DNA of 10,057 nucleotides from Actinomycetota bacterium (GTDB taxonomy: Bacteria > Actinomycetota > Thermoleophilia > Gaiellales > Gaiellaceae): contig JACCWU010000091.1 of the NCBI GenBank assembly GCA_013697465.1, positions 1-10,057 on the forward strand. The letters are read 5' to 3'. The notes beneath the pieces are model-generated. The model saw only the letters and a list, made by a program, of their open reading frames with translations, ran no database searches and was not told the origin of the DNA. Both the position numbers and the translations under genes were made by a program. Positions 1-7,407 of this stretch are shown piece by piece (position 1 is the stretch's first letter; every line of letters begins with the position of its first letter).

Positions 1-402
1 GCCGAGAGCGATCACCTTCATCTCGCCGAAACCGGGCAGGGCACGAATCCGGCGCTCGAGCTCCTCGCCGTCCGCCGCAGTCGTCCACACCCGCTCTGCC
101 TTCCCGCCGTAGTCCTGCGCGAGCGTCGCGCAGAGCGCCTGCACCCGTTTCGCCATCGCGCCCGGAAAGCGATGGACGGCCGGACGCTCGCGGAACGCCG
201 CTTCGAGCTCGGCGGGATCCATCCCGGCGATCGCGGACGCGTCGAGGCGACCGAGGCGCTCGCGCAGCTTGAGCGGGCCGGCGAACGCTGTCTGCACCGT
301 CACCTGCTGATCGAGCGCGAACCCGATCAGGAGCGCGAGCGGGTCGCGGGCGAGCAGCGCATCCGCCTCCGGATCGCCCGTGAAGTGGAGGGCATCGGGC
401 AC
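1..402 (-). CDS. HhH-GPD family base-excision DNA repair protein (5' part, runs off left edge)
   Basis: The first 134 codons of a DNA glycosylase-like protein, read on the minus strand; the C-terminal part lies outside the window. Seen: an N-terminus reading FTGDPEADALLARDPLALL, then LLIGFALDQQV (residues 24-34), HRFPGAMAKRVQALC (77-91) and a helix-hairpin-helix LPGFGEMK (122-129). This series matches the uncharacterised actinobacterial HhH-GPD family (TIGR03252 type), related to Nth/MutY/AlkA glycosylases that excise damaged or mispaired bases. The catalytic Asp expected after the hairpin is not in view, so activity cannot be judged. GTG 402 is chosen because the family starts just before the TGDPEAD segment and because TAGTAT lies 7 bases upstream; there is no Shine-Dalgarno. 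It is divergent from lhr with 39 bases between start codons, so a shared repair role is plausible but inferred. Substrate unknown. Confidence 0.88.
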   Translation of the reverse strand, partial: MPDALHFTGDPEADALLARDPLALLIGFALDQQVTVQTAFAGPLKLRERLGRLDASAIAGMDPAELEAAFRERPAVHRFPGAMAKRVQALCATLAQDYGGKAERVWTTAADGEELERRIRALPGFGEMKVIALG

Positions 403-409
403 GGGTTCG

Positions 410-415
410 ATACTA
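410..415 (-). promoter_or_regulatory. -10 element (TAGTAT) of the HhH-GPD gene, leaderless type
   Basis: On the minus strand TAGTAT ends 7 bases before the GTG at 402. It fits the TAnnnT -10 of actinobacterial sigma-A promoters at the spacing where transcription would begin at or next to the start codon. No convincing -35 was seen. The -35 region would fall on the -10/start area of the opposing lhr promoter. Confidence 0.55.
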
Positions 416-428
416 GATGGTGCCGCGC

Positions 429-434
429 TACCCT
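429..434 (+). promoter_or_regulatory. -10 element (TACCCT) of lhr, leaderless type
   Basis: TACCCT ends 7 bases before the GTG at 442, matching TAnnnT at leaderless spacing. No Shine-Dalgarno precedes the start. A 17-base spacer would place the -35 at 406-411 (TTCGAT, poor match), on top of the -10 of the divergent gene, so the two promoters overlap physically. Confidence 0.45.
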
Positions 435-441
435 CACTCTC

Positions 442-3400
442 GTGGATCCGCTGGACGTCTTCTCTCCGCCGACGCGGGACTGGTTCGAGCGCGCGTTCCG
501 GGCGCCCACCGCCGCCCAGGCTCAGGGCTGGCCCGCGATCGCGCGAGGCGGGAACGTCCTCATCCAGGCACCGACGGGCTCCGGGAAGACGCTTGCGGCG
601 TTTCTTTACGGCATCGATCGGCTGAACAGGGCTCCCGGCGAGGGTCTGCGCCTCCTCTACGTCTCTCCGCTCAAGGCCCTGAACTACGACATCGAGCGCA
701 ACCTGCGCAGCCCCCTCGCCGGACTGAGCTCGACGCTCGCCGTCGGCGTCCGCACCGGCGACACCCCTGCGGACGAGCGCCGCCGCATGCTCAAGTCGCC
801 TCCCGACATCCTCATCACGACGCCCGAGTCCCTCTTCTTGCTCCTCACGTCGCAGGCTCGGGAGACTCTGACGGGTATCGAGACCGTGATTCTCGACGAG
901 GTGCACGCGGTGGCCGGGACGAAGCGCGGGGCCCACCTTGCGCTGTCGTTGGAGCGCTTGCAGCGGCTGGTCGAGCATCCGATCCAGCGCATCGGGTTGT
1001 CGGCGACCCAGCGTCCGCTCGCCGAGATCGGCCGGTTCGTCGCGGGCACGGGCCGCGAGATCGAGCTCGTCGACGCCGGGACGCGGAAAGCGCTCGACCT
1101 CGAGGTCGTCGTGCCCCTCGAGGACATGCGCGAGCCCAGCGCCACCGTCTCCTTCGCCGAGCCCCCCGTCATCGACGGGAGCTACATCACGACCGGCACC
1201 GGCCCGGCGTCCCGCTCGATCTGGCCCTCGATCTATCCGGCGTTGCTCGAGCTCGTACGGGAGCACCGCTCGACCATCGTCTTCGTCAACAACCGGCGCC
1301 TCGCCGAACGGCTCGCGCTCCGCCTCAACGAGCTCGCCGGCGAGGAGCTCGCGCGCGCGCATCACGGCTCGCTCGCACGGGAGCAACGCGTGCTGGTCGA
1401 GGAGCTGCTGAAGGCCGGGAAGATCCCTTGCCTCGTCGCGACCTCCTCGCTCGAGCTCGGTATCGACATGGGTGCGGTCGACCTCGTGATCCAGGTGGAG
1501 AGCCCGAAGTCGGTCGCCCGTGGGCTGCAGCGTGTTGGGCGCGCCGGGCACTCGCTCGACTCGGTGTCCAAGGGGCGGATCTTCCCGAAGTTCCGTGGCG
1601 ACCTGCTCGAGTCCGCGGTTGTCGCGAAGGCAATGCGAGAGGGGGCGATCGAGGAGACTCACATCCCTCGGAACCCGCTCGACGTGCTCGCGCAACAGAT
1701 CGTCGCGATCTGCGCGGACGAGGACGTGAGCGTGGACGAGCTGCACGAGCTCGTGCGCCGGGCGCATCCTTTCGCCGAGCTCTCGCGCGCGTCGCTAGAG
1801 AACGTCCTCGACATGCTCGCCGGCCGCTATCCGTCCGACGAGTTCGCGGAGCTGCGGCCGCGGATCGTCTGGGACCGCACGGCCGGGATCGTGCGAGGCC
1901 GCACCGGAGCGCGGCGGCTCGCTGTCACGAATGCAGGAACGATCCCCGACCGCGGGCTCTTCGGCGTCCACCTCGTCGAGGGCGGCGGACGGGTCGGCGA
2001 GCTCGACGAGGAGATGGTGTACGAGGCGCGCGAGGGGCAGACCTTCCTGCTCGGCGCCTCGAGCTGGCGGATCGAGTCGATCACCCGCGACCGCGTGCTC
2101 GTCTCGCCGGCGCCGGGCGTACCGGGCGTCGCGCCGTTCTGGAAAGGCGAAGGAGTGGGTCGCCCCGCCGAGCTCGGCGAGCGCATCGGAAAGACGAGCA
2201 GGGAGCTCGTCGCTCTGAGCGACGCCGCCGCCGACGCACGACTGCGCGAGGAGTACGGACTCGACGAGCGGGCTGCCAAGAACCTCGTGACCTACCTCCG
2301 CGAGCAGGAGGCGGCCACCGGCGTCGTGCCCTCGGACCGGACGATCGTCGTGGAGCGTTTCCGGGACGAGATCGGCGACTGGCGCGTCTGCGTTCTCACC
2401 CCGTTCGGAGGCCGGGTGCACGCGCCGTGGGCGCTCGCGCTTGCCGCGAGACTGCGAGAGACCCTCGGAGTCGACGCCCAGTCGCTCTGGTCGGACGACG
2501 GCATCGCACTCCACTTCCCGGACGCGGACGTGCCCCCGCCGCTCGCCGACCTGCTGCTGGATCCGGACGAGGTCGAGGATCTCCTGCTTCCCGAGCTCTC
2601 GCAGTCGGCCCTTTTCGGAGCGCGATTCCGGGAGAACGCAGCCCGCGCGCTGCTGATCCCGCGCCGCCGCCCGGGGCAGCGGACTCCCCTCTGGCAGCAG
2701 CGCTTGAAGGCCCAGAGCCTGTTGCAGGTCGCTCGCGGCTACCCCCAGTTCCCGATCGTGCTCGAGACCTATCGCGAGTGCCTCCAGGACGTCTTCGACC
2801 TACCCGCCCTGCGGAAGATCCTGCGCGGGATCCAGACGCGCGAGCTCGATCTCGTGGAAGTCGAGACGGCTTCCTCCTCGCCTTTCGCGTCCTCGCTCCT
2901 CTTCGACTACATCGCCACGTACATGTACGAGGACGACACGCCGCCCGCCGAGCGGCGAGCGCAGGCGCTCTCGCTCGATCGCGACCTCCTGCGCGAGCTG
3001 ATGGGCAGCGAGGAGCTCCGGGAGTTGCTCGACGCCGACGCCATCGCCGACGTCGAGCGCTCGCTTCGACCGGTGCCCCGGAACGGTGACGAGCTCCACG
3101 ATCTGCTCCGGCGCACCGGGCACCTCCCGGAGGGCGAGTTCGATCGCGGATTCGCCGAGACGCTCCTGCGCGAGCGGCGTGCGATCCGGGTTCGGCTCGG
3201 TGGGCGCGAGGTGCTGCTCGCGGCCGAGGATGCGGGGCTCTACCGCGACGCGTTCGGTCTCGTTCCTCCGGGCGGGTTGCCCGATGCCTTTCTCGAGCCG
3301 GTGGCGAGTGCGCTCGCAAACGTGCTCGTGCGCTTCGCTCGGACCCACGGCCCCTTCACGACGGCGGAAGCCGCCCAGCGCTTCGACCTCGATTCCGGAC

Positions 3401-4758
3401 GCGTCGAGGACGAGCTCGCGCAGCTCGAGGCCGCCGACCGCGTCGTTCGTGGCGAGCTCCGCCCCGGAGGCAGCGAGCGCGAATGGTGCGACCCCGACGT
3501 CCTCCGGCGTATCCGCCGCGCGACGCTCGCGGTGCTCCGCCGCGAGGTCGAGCCGGCCGAGCAGACGGCGCTCGCGCGCTTTCTGCCCTCGTGGCACGGC
3601 ATCGGCCGCCGTCAGACGCTCAGAGAGGCACTTGTCCCGCTTCAGGCGCTCGCGCTTCCCGTTCCGCTCTGGGAGAGCGACGTGCTGCCGCGCCGAGTGC
3701 CCGGTTACCGCCCAGCGGATCTGGACGCGCTCTGCGCCTCAGGCGAGGTGGTGTGGGTGGGGGCGGGTCTCGATCGAGTCGCCGTCTTCTTCCGCGAAGA
3801 CGCTGCGTCGCTCGGTGCACCCTCTGCGGAGGCCTCGCCCGAGGGCTCGTCCCAGGTCGCGATCCGCGCGGCGCTCGCTCAGGGCGCGCTCTTCTGGGCA
3901 GATCTGCTTGTTGCCACCGGCCTCGACCCGGCAGAGGCGCTCGCAGCGCTCTGGGATCTCGTGTGGGCCGGCGAGGTGACCAACGATGCCTGGGCGCCGC
4001 TGCGGGCGAGCCGGCGCTACGAGGCTCCGCGGACCGAGCGTCGGGCGCGCCGGTTCTCGCGCGTGCGGGCGAATGTCGCGTCGCCGACCCAGGGTCGCTG
4101 GTCGTCGGCAGCGCGGCTCTTCTCGCCAGGCGGATCGGAGCCGGAAGGTCCCGATCGCCGCGCGCTCGCCGAGCTCCTGCTCGAGCGGCAGGGAATTGTC
4201 ACGCGTGACGGCGTGCGCGGCGAAGGGGTGCGCGGAGGGTACGGCGCGGTGTACGGCGAGCTGCGCACGCTTGAGACCCTCGGCGTCTGTCGCCGCGGGT
4301 ACTTCGTCGAAGGCTTGGGTGGAGCCCAGTTCGCACCTCCGGGTGCGGTGGAGAGGCTGCGCGAGCTCCGTGCCGCCGGCCGCCGCGCGGAGCGCGCGGA
4401 CGCGCTCGTTCTCGCCGCGGCCGACCCGGCTCAGCCTTACGGAGCAGCGCTTCCCTGGCCGCGCCGCGCGAGCGGACGTGCGGCGCGGGTCGTGGGCGCG
4501 TGGGTCGTCCTCCTCGACGGCGAGGCGGTGCTGTACGTGGAGCGCGGCGGGCGGTCGCTCGTTCCGCTGCGTGAGCCGGATCCCGAGGTGCTACGTCTGG
4601 CCCTCGACGCCCTGGTCGAGCACGTCCGCTCGGGCGGTGCGAAGCGCCTGGCGGTCGAACGCTTCGACGGCGTGCCCGTCGTCGAGTCCGACGCGATGGC
4701 GCTGCTCGTCGAGGCCGGGTTCCTCGCCGGCCCACGCCGCGCCGTCCTCCGCCCGTAG
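442..4758 (+). CDS. lhr: Lhr-type ATP-dependent 3'-5' DNA helicase, full length
   Basis: A 1438-residue superfamily 2 helicase; bacterial long Lhr proteins are about 1500 residues. Seen: Q-motif region PTAAQAQGW (22-30), Walker A APTGSGKT (43-50), Walker B DEVH (152-155), SAT (187-189), motif V ATSSLELGID (333-342), motif VI QRVGRAGH (363-370). The Lhr-specific core follows, with PFWKG (565-569), TPFGGRVHAPWA (653-664) and the segment starting FASSLLFDYI (815-824). The remaining ~560 residues correspond to the bacterial Lhr C-terminal extension. Known for the family: ATP-driven translocation on single-stranded DNA and unwinding, especially of RNA:DNA hybrids, linked to DNA-damage response in mycobacteria. 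Start GTG 442 is chosen because the open frame upstream (from ATG 172) lies antisense to the HhH-GPD gene and Lhr homology begins at about DVFSP. All helicase motifs are intact. In mycobacteria lhr neighbours a Nei-type glycosylase; here a different glycosylase family sits next door. Confidence 0.96.
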   Translation: MDPLDVFSPPTRDWFERAFRAPTAAQAQGWPAIARGGNVLIQAPTGSGKTLAAFLYGIDRLNRAPGEGLRLLYVSPLKALNYDIERNLRSPLAGLSSTLAVGVRTGDTPADERRRMLKSPPDILITTPESLFLLLTSQARETLTGIETVILDEVHAVAGTKRGAHLALSLERLQRLVEHPIQRIGLSATQRPLAEIGRFVAGTGREIELVDAGTRKALDLEVVVPLEDMREPSATVSFAEPPVIDGSYITTGTGPASRSIWPSIYPALLELVREHRSTIVFVNNRRLAERLALRLNELAGEELARAHHGSLAREQRVLVEELLKAGKIPCLVATSSLELGIDMGAVDLVIQVESPKSVARGLQRVGRAGHSLDSVSKGRIFPKFRGDLLESAVVAKAMREGAIEETHIPRNPLDVLAQQIVAICADEDVSVDELHELVRRAHPFAELSRASLENVLDMLAGRYPSDEFAELRPRIVWDRTAGIVRGRTGARRLAVTNAGTIPDRGLFGVHLVEGGGRVGELDEEMVYEAREGQTFLLGASSWRIESITRDRVLVSPAPGVPGVAPFWKGEGVGRPAELGERIGKTSRELVALSDAAADARLREEYGLDERAAKNLVTYLREQEAATGVVPSDRTIVVERFRDEIGDWRVCVLTPFGGRVHAPWALALAARLRETLGVDAQSLWSDDGIALHFPDADVPPPLADLLLDPDEVEDLLLPELSQSALFGARFRENAARALLIPRRRPGQRTPLWQQRLKAQSLLQVARGYPQFPIVLETYRECLQDVFDLPALRKILRGIQTRELDLVEVETASSSPFASSLLFDYIATYMYEDDTPPAERRAQALSLDRDLLRELMGSEELRELLDADAIADVERSLRPVPRNGDELHDLLRRTGHLPEGEFDRGFAETLLRERRAIRVRLGGREVLLAAEDAGLYRDAFGLVPPGGLPDAFLEPVASALANVLVRFARTHGPFTTAEAAQRFDLDSGRVEDELAQLEAADRVVRGELRPGGSEREWCDPDVLRRIRRATLAVLRREVEPAEQTALARFLPSWHGIGRRQTLREALVPLQALALPVPLWESDVLPRRVPGYRPADLDALCASGEVVWVGAGLDRVAVFFREDAASLGAPSAEASPEGSSQVAIRAALAQGALFWADLLVATGLDPAEALAALWDLVWAGEVTNDAWAPLRASRRYEAPRTERRARRFSRVRANVASPTQGRWSSAARLFSPGGSEPEGPDRRALAELLLERQGIVTRDGVRGEGVRGGYGAVYGELRTLETLGVCRRGYFVEGLGGAQFAPPGAVERLRELRAAGRRAERADALVLAAADPAQPYGAALPWPRRASGRAARVVGAWVVLLDGEAVLYVERGGRSLVPLREPDPEVLRLALDALVEHVRSGGAKRLAVERFDGVPVVESDAMALLVEAGFLAGPRRAVLRP

Positions 4759-4779
4759 AGACCTGCGCTGAGAGGAGAC

Positions 4780-4809
4780 CACGACTCGGCCGCGTAACGG
4801 GGAGTCGTG
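4780..4809 (+). repeat. Inverted repeat covering the start codon of the 406-residue gene
   Basis: CACGACTC (4780-4787) is the exact reverse complement of GAGTCGTG (4802-4809), with a 14-base loop that can form a further CCG/CGG (4790-4792/4798-4800) stem. The right arm contains GTG 4807-4809, the start codon, and the GGAG (4801-4804). As RNA it could hide the start. It might instead be an operator or a T-less lhr terminator. The repeat is seen; any function is inferred. Confidence 0.5.
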
Positions 4810-6027
4810 CCCTTACGTGCGCCGCATCTCTATCCGTACCTCCGCGGCTTCGTCCTCGGGGCGTTCGTCGTGCTCGGCCGAGAGCTCGAGGAGGGCGCCG
4901 ATCTCCCGTTCGCGTTCGAGGAGCATCGCCAGCGCCGCGGCCCCGCGCTGTACGAGCTGCGCCCGCTCGTTCGCGCGTTCATCGAGGAGCGCGAGCCGAT
5001 CCTGCGAGGACGCGAGGACGCGCGTGTCGCCGTCGAGGAGCTGCGCCGGGAGCCGGCCGCCGCGATCTTCGCCCACGCACATGCGGGGCCGCGCGCCACG
5101 GAGGACGACGCCCTCTTTCGCACCGTCTTGCTGGGGCTGCTCATCTCGACCGCGGAGTCGTGCGGCGGCTTCGACTGGGACGACGAGGCATTTGAACGCT
5201 CGTACGCGAGCCTCGAGTCGTCGCTCTTCGGCGAGCGGCGGCGCTACACCGCAGTCGCCCCCCTGGTCGGCCTCTCGATCCCGAAGGCGACCGAGCTTGC
5301 CGCGGGTCTCCAGGTCCGTCCGTATACGCCGTCGGAGCTCAATCGTCACTGGCCCGAGTCGCGTGGGCTACTGCCTCCCGGATTCGGCGCCGAACCAGAT
5401 CGCTTCAATTTTCTCGAGCTGAGACGCGACTTGGAGGAGGGCGAGGACGGACCCGACGCTCCAGCCGAGATCGCGGATGCCGTCAGTGCACTCAGGCTCA
5501 CGACGTCCGCAGCGCTGGCCGCCGGACCGGTGCTCTTCGAGACGCTGGACGGCCGACCGTTCGGCATCCGTCCGGTGCTTCCGATCGCTGCGACGCAACC
5601 GCCGGGCGAGCCATCCAGACTCGATCCGTATCGCGCGCCGATTGCCCGGGACGTGCTCACCGCGCTCGCTGACGCCGACGGCGATCCCGAGCTGGCCGAG
5701 GCGCTCGACCGCTGGGAGCTGTCGCTCTTTCAGAACGATCCTTTCCGCGCCGAGCAGCTCCGGGCGTCGCTCCGCGCGCTCCTCGGCGACACCTGGCCGC
5801 TTCGCTGCGCGTTGCTCCTGGAAAGAGACGGCGCGGCCCGGGAGTCGCTGCACGCCGAGCTCCAAGCCCTGGGCTCGGGAGAGTCCGCGAGCTCGGGCGC
5901 TCTCGACGCAGTGCGTCGCTCGCTCGTGGCGGCTCTTCGCTCGGGCGATCGTCTCGCGCTCGTCCACGAGCTCGACCGTGAGCTCCTGGGACTCGAGCGG
6001 CGGCCGCTGCTCCGCGCCGCGGTCTGA
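4807..6027 (+). CDS. Uncharacterised 406-residue protein downstream of lhr
   Basis: I do not recognise this protein. It is acidic, rich in Glu, Arg, Leu and Ala, and looks mostly helical and soluble; no signal peptide or clear membrane segment is present (residues 14-24 are hydrophobic but too short). Recognisable blocks for a search are ALYELRPLVRAF (47-58), SCGGFDWDD (starting at Ser118) and RWELSLFQNDPFRAEQLR (302-319). No nucleotide-binding, zinc or DNA-binding motif was seen. GTG 4807 is the only reasonable start: an in-frame TAA sits at 4795 and the next GTG is codon 22. GGGGAG (4799-4804) is too close to be a normal Shine-Dalgarno, and a degenerate TAACGG lies at leaderless spacing. 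It starts 48 bases after lhr in the same direction, so co-transcription is possible. Codon use matches its neighbours, supporting a real gene. Probably a lineage-restricted family; function unknown. Confidence 0.82.
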   Translation: MPLRAPHLYPYLRGFVLGAFVVLGRELEEGADLPFAFEEHRQRRGPALYELRPLVRAFIEEREPILRGREDARVAVEELRREPAAAIFAHAHAGPRATEDDALFRTVLLGLLISTAESCGGFDWDDEAFERSYASLESSLFGERRRYTAVAPLVGLSIPKATELAAGLQVRPYTPSELNRHWPESRGLLPPGFGAEPDRFNFLELRRDLEEGEDGPDAPAEIADAVSALRLTTSAALAAGPVLFETLDGRPFGIRPVLPIAATQPPGEPSRLDPYRAPIARDVLTALADADGDPELAEALDRWELSLFQNDPFRAEQLRASLRALLGDTWPLRCALLLERDGAARESLHAELQALGSGESASSGALDAVRRSLVAALRSGDRLALVHELDRELLGLERRPLLRAAV

Positions 6028-6090
6028 CGCGAAACGCACTCGTCAAACATCTTCGACAAAGCCGTTTCCCATCCGTGACGGTCTCCCGGC

Positions 6091-6096
6091 TACGGT
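6091..6096 (+). promoter_or_regulatory. -10 element (TACGGT) of the 68-residue gene, leaderless type
   Basis: TACGGT ends 6 bases before ATG 6103 and there is no Shine-Dalgarno, which fits a leaderless start. The ten bases CGGCTACGGT (6087-6096) recur exactly at 7349-7358 in front of the parA-like gene. No clear -35. Confidence 0.45.
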
Positions 6097-6102
6097 CGAG
6101 TC

Positions 6103-6309
6103 ATGGAGGAAGCGGGCGCCGTCCTCGAACGGCTCGAGCGGATCGAGCGGCTCCGGCGTGAAGGCGCACTCGCCGCGACGCTGCTCGACGAGCTGCGCGC
6201 GCTCCTCAGGGAGGCGGAGGACTGGGCGAGTGTGGAAGGGGGTGATGCGGGAGAGCGTGCGGTTGCAGGGCTGCGGGAGGCGTTGGCCCGGGACCTGGTC
6301 GCGTTGTAG
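6103..6309 (+). CDS. Small charged helical protein (68 residues), unknown function
   Basis: I do not recognise this protein. It starts MEEAGAVLERLERIERLRRE, and Leu/Ile at heptad-like spacing among Glu and Arg continue to about residue 40 (LLDELRALLREAEDW), suggesting an amphipathic helical hairpin or short coiled coil, followed by a second helix (AVAGLREALARDLVAL). There is no signal peptide, cysteine pair or DNA-binding motif. A TAnnnT motif 6 bases before the ATG and a G/C-rich third codon position support a real gene. It is separated from the 406-residue gene by 75 bases and from the bicupin gene by 64 bases, each with its own candidate promoter, so it may be a single-gene transcript. The small size leaves some doubt. 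Confidence 0.6.
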   Translation: MEEAGAVLERLERIERLRREGALAATLLDELRALLREAEDWASVEGGDAGERAVAGLREALARDLVAL

Positions 6310-6361
6310 CCCACACCTGGGTCGAGTGTGACGGCGTGATTGCTGCGAGCCGCCGAGCGTC

Positions 6362-6367
6362 TAGGAT
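6362..6367 (+). promoter_or_regulatory. -10 element (TAGGAT) of the bicupin gene, leaderless type
   Basis: TAGGAT, a strong match to the actinobacterial -10, ends 6 bases before GTG 6374; only CGCCCC intervenes and no Shine-Dalgarno is present. TTGCTG at 6340-6345 (16-base spacer) is a possible weak -35. Confidence 0.55.
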
Positions 6368-6373
6368 CGCCCC

Positions 6374-7336
6374 GTGATCTCACCCCCTGGCATCTCGCAC
6401 TGGGACGATGTGAAGAGCAGTCGCGGCGAGCGCGGGCACATTGCGGGCACGTGGCAAAGCCTCACCGGCGGCGCGTCGCAAACGGTCGGCGTCAAGCGGA
6501 TCCAGGTCGATCCCGGGATGTGGGCAACTCCCCTACATCTGGAAGGAGCCGAAGAGGAGATCTTCTACGTCCTCGGCGGTTCGGGTGTCTCGGTTCAGTC
6601 GGAGGGCGAGGACGCCGAGGGATACGCGGTGCGCCCGGGCGACTGCATCGTGCATCTGGCGCTCGAGAACGCCCACACGCTCAAAGCCGGTGAGGAAGGG
6701 ATCGACGTGCTCGCCTTCGGCCAGCGCTCCTATGCGGGCGGCGTCACGTGGATTCCCCGGGCCGGCGTCGCATGGCTCGGCGAGACCTGGGCACCGGTCG
6801 GCGCCGAGGAGGACCACCCCTGGGCGCGCGAAGCGGCGGCCGGGCCGCCCGAGATCGACGAGCTCTCGACACGTCCGAGCAACATCGTCAACGTCGAGGA
6901 CGTCGAGCCGGTCGAGCGGGATACAGAGACGGTCGGGCGGCGGGTTCGATATCTCGGTCGCGAGGCCGGGTCGCAGCGCACCGGCCTCCGCCATGCGGAA
7001 GTGCTGCCCGGCAAGCTGAATGCACCTCCGCATTGCCACTCGGCCGAGGAGGAGATCTTCGTCGTCCTCGACGGCGACGGCCAGCTGCTGCTCTGGGAGG
7101 AGAACGGCGTGCAGGAGCACGCCGTGAGGCGTGGCTCCGTCGTGGCTCGGCCGGCCGGAACGGGCGTGGCCCATGCCTTCCGTGCGGCCAGCGACGGCAT
7201 GACCCTGCTCATGTACGGGACACGGGACTCGAATGACATCTGCTTCTACCCGCGCTCCGGAAAGGTCTTCTTCACCGGGCTCGGTCTCATTGCGCGGTTG
7301 GGCGAGCCCGTGGATTACTGGGACGGCGAGGAGTAG
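6374..7336 (+). CDS. Bicupin (two-cupin-domain) protein
   Basis: A 320-residue soluble protein with two cupin beta-barrels. The C-terminal cupin has the complete metal-binding pattern: HCHSAEE (220-226; His220, His222, Glu226) and a later His267 in GVAHAF. The N-terminal cupin reads HLEGAEEE (55-62), so the second histidine of the usual HxH is Glu57, while His101 (ENAHTL) is kept. It may bind metal differently or be structural. The protein ends VDYWDGEE, a tail I associate with a widespread uncharacterised bacterial cupin group. Cupins include dioxygenases, isomerases and sugar- or oxalate-acting enzymes; nothing here identifies the substrate, and no DNA-binding domain is attached. Start GTG 6374 is supported by TAGGAT 6 bases upstream and by the HWDD segment right after it. 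No obvious functional link to neighbours. Confidence 0.88.
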   Translation: MISPPGISHWDDVKSSRGERGHIAGTWQSLTGGASQTVGVKRIQVDPGMWATPLHLEGAEEEIFYVLGGSGVSVQSEGEDAEGYAVRPGDCIVHLALENAHTLKAGEEGIDVLAFGQRSYAGGVTWIPRAGVAWLGETWAPVGAEEDHPWAREAAAGPPEIDELSTRPSNIVNVEDVEPVERDTETVGRRVRYLGREAGSQRTGLRHAEVLPGKLNAPPHCHSAEEEIFVVLDGDGQLLLWEENGVQEHAVRRGSVVARPAGTGVAHAFRAASDGMTLLMYGTRDSNDICFYPRSGKVFFTGLGLIARLGEPVDYWDGEE

Positions 7337-7344
7337 CCTCCGCC
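7325..7344 (+). terminator. Possible hairpin over the bicupin stop codon
   Basis: GGCG-AGG (7325-7331) can pair with CCT-CGCC (7337-7344) with one bulged C at 7340 and a five-base loop. No T-run follows, so it is only a weak terminator candidate between the bicupin and parA-like genes. In DNA this GC-rich such a stem can occur by chance. Confidence 0.2.
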
Positions 7345-7352
7345 CCGTCGGC

Positions 7353-7358
7353 TACGGT
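7353..7358 (+). promoter_or_regulatory. -10 element (TACGGT) of the parA-ftsZ operon
   Basis: TACGGT lies inside the ten-base CGGCTACGGT (7349-7358), identical to the promoter region at 6087-6096. It is 49 bases before ATG 7408, so unlike the neighbouring genes the transcript would have a leader of about 40 bases with a Shine-Dalgarno (GGAAGGTGA, 7392-7400, 7-base spacing). No convincing -35. Confidence 0.4.
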
Positions 7359-7407
7359 GCCGCGGAGTTGAAGGAGTTTCCTCGAGAGGCTGGAAGGTGA
7401 GACCGTC

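Noticed and set aside
172..441. Open reading frame extending lhr upstream by 90 codons to ATG 172
   Set aside because: The opposite strand here encodes a well-matched HhH-GPD protein, while the 90 codons show no Lhr similarity. GTG 442 starts where Lhr homology begins and has a -10 at leaderless spacing.
417..3089. 890-codon open frame overlapping lhr in another frame, starting at ATG 417
   Set aside because: It is Arg/Pro/Ala-rich without domains, a typical shadow frame in high-GC DNA; the lhr frame carries all helicase motifs.
1795..3597. Long minus-strand open frames across lhr
   Set aside because: Composition is that of antisense translations of high-GC genes, with no motif, ribosome site or promoter; stop codons are simply rare here.
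4771..4777. AGAGGAG as ribosome binding site for the gene after lhr
   Set aside because: No start codon lies 5-10 bases downstream; GTG 4807 is 29 bases away, and an in-frame TAA at 4795 rules out an earlier start in that frame.
6075..6334. Repeated GTGACGG (6075-6081 and 6328-6334) as a -35 or operator
   Set aside because: Distances to the respective -10 elements differ (10 versus 28 bases between), so they do not behave as a shared promoter part; probably chance.
7368..7400. Ten-codon TTG-started leader peptide between the parA promoter and ATG 7408
   Set aside because: It has no Shine-Dalgarno, a TTG start and no run of diagnostic codons; it is too short to distinguish from chance.
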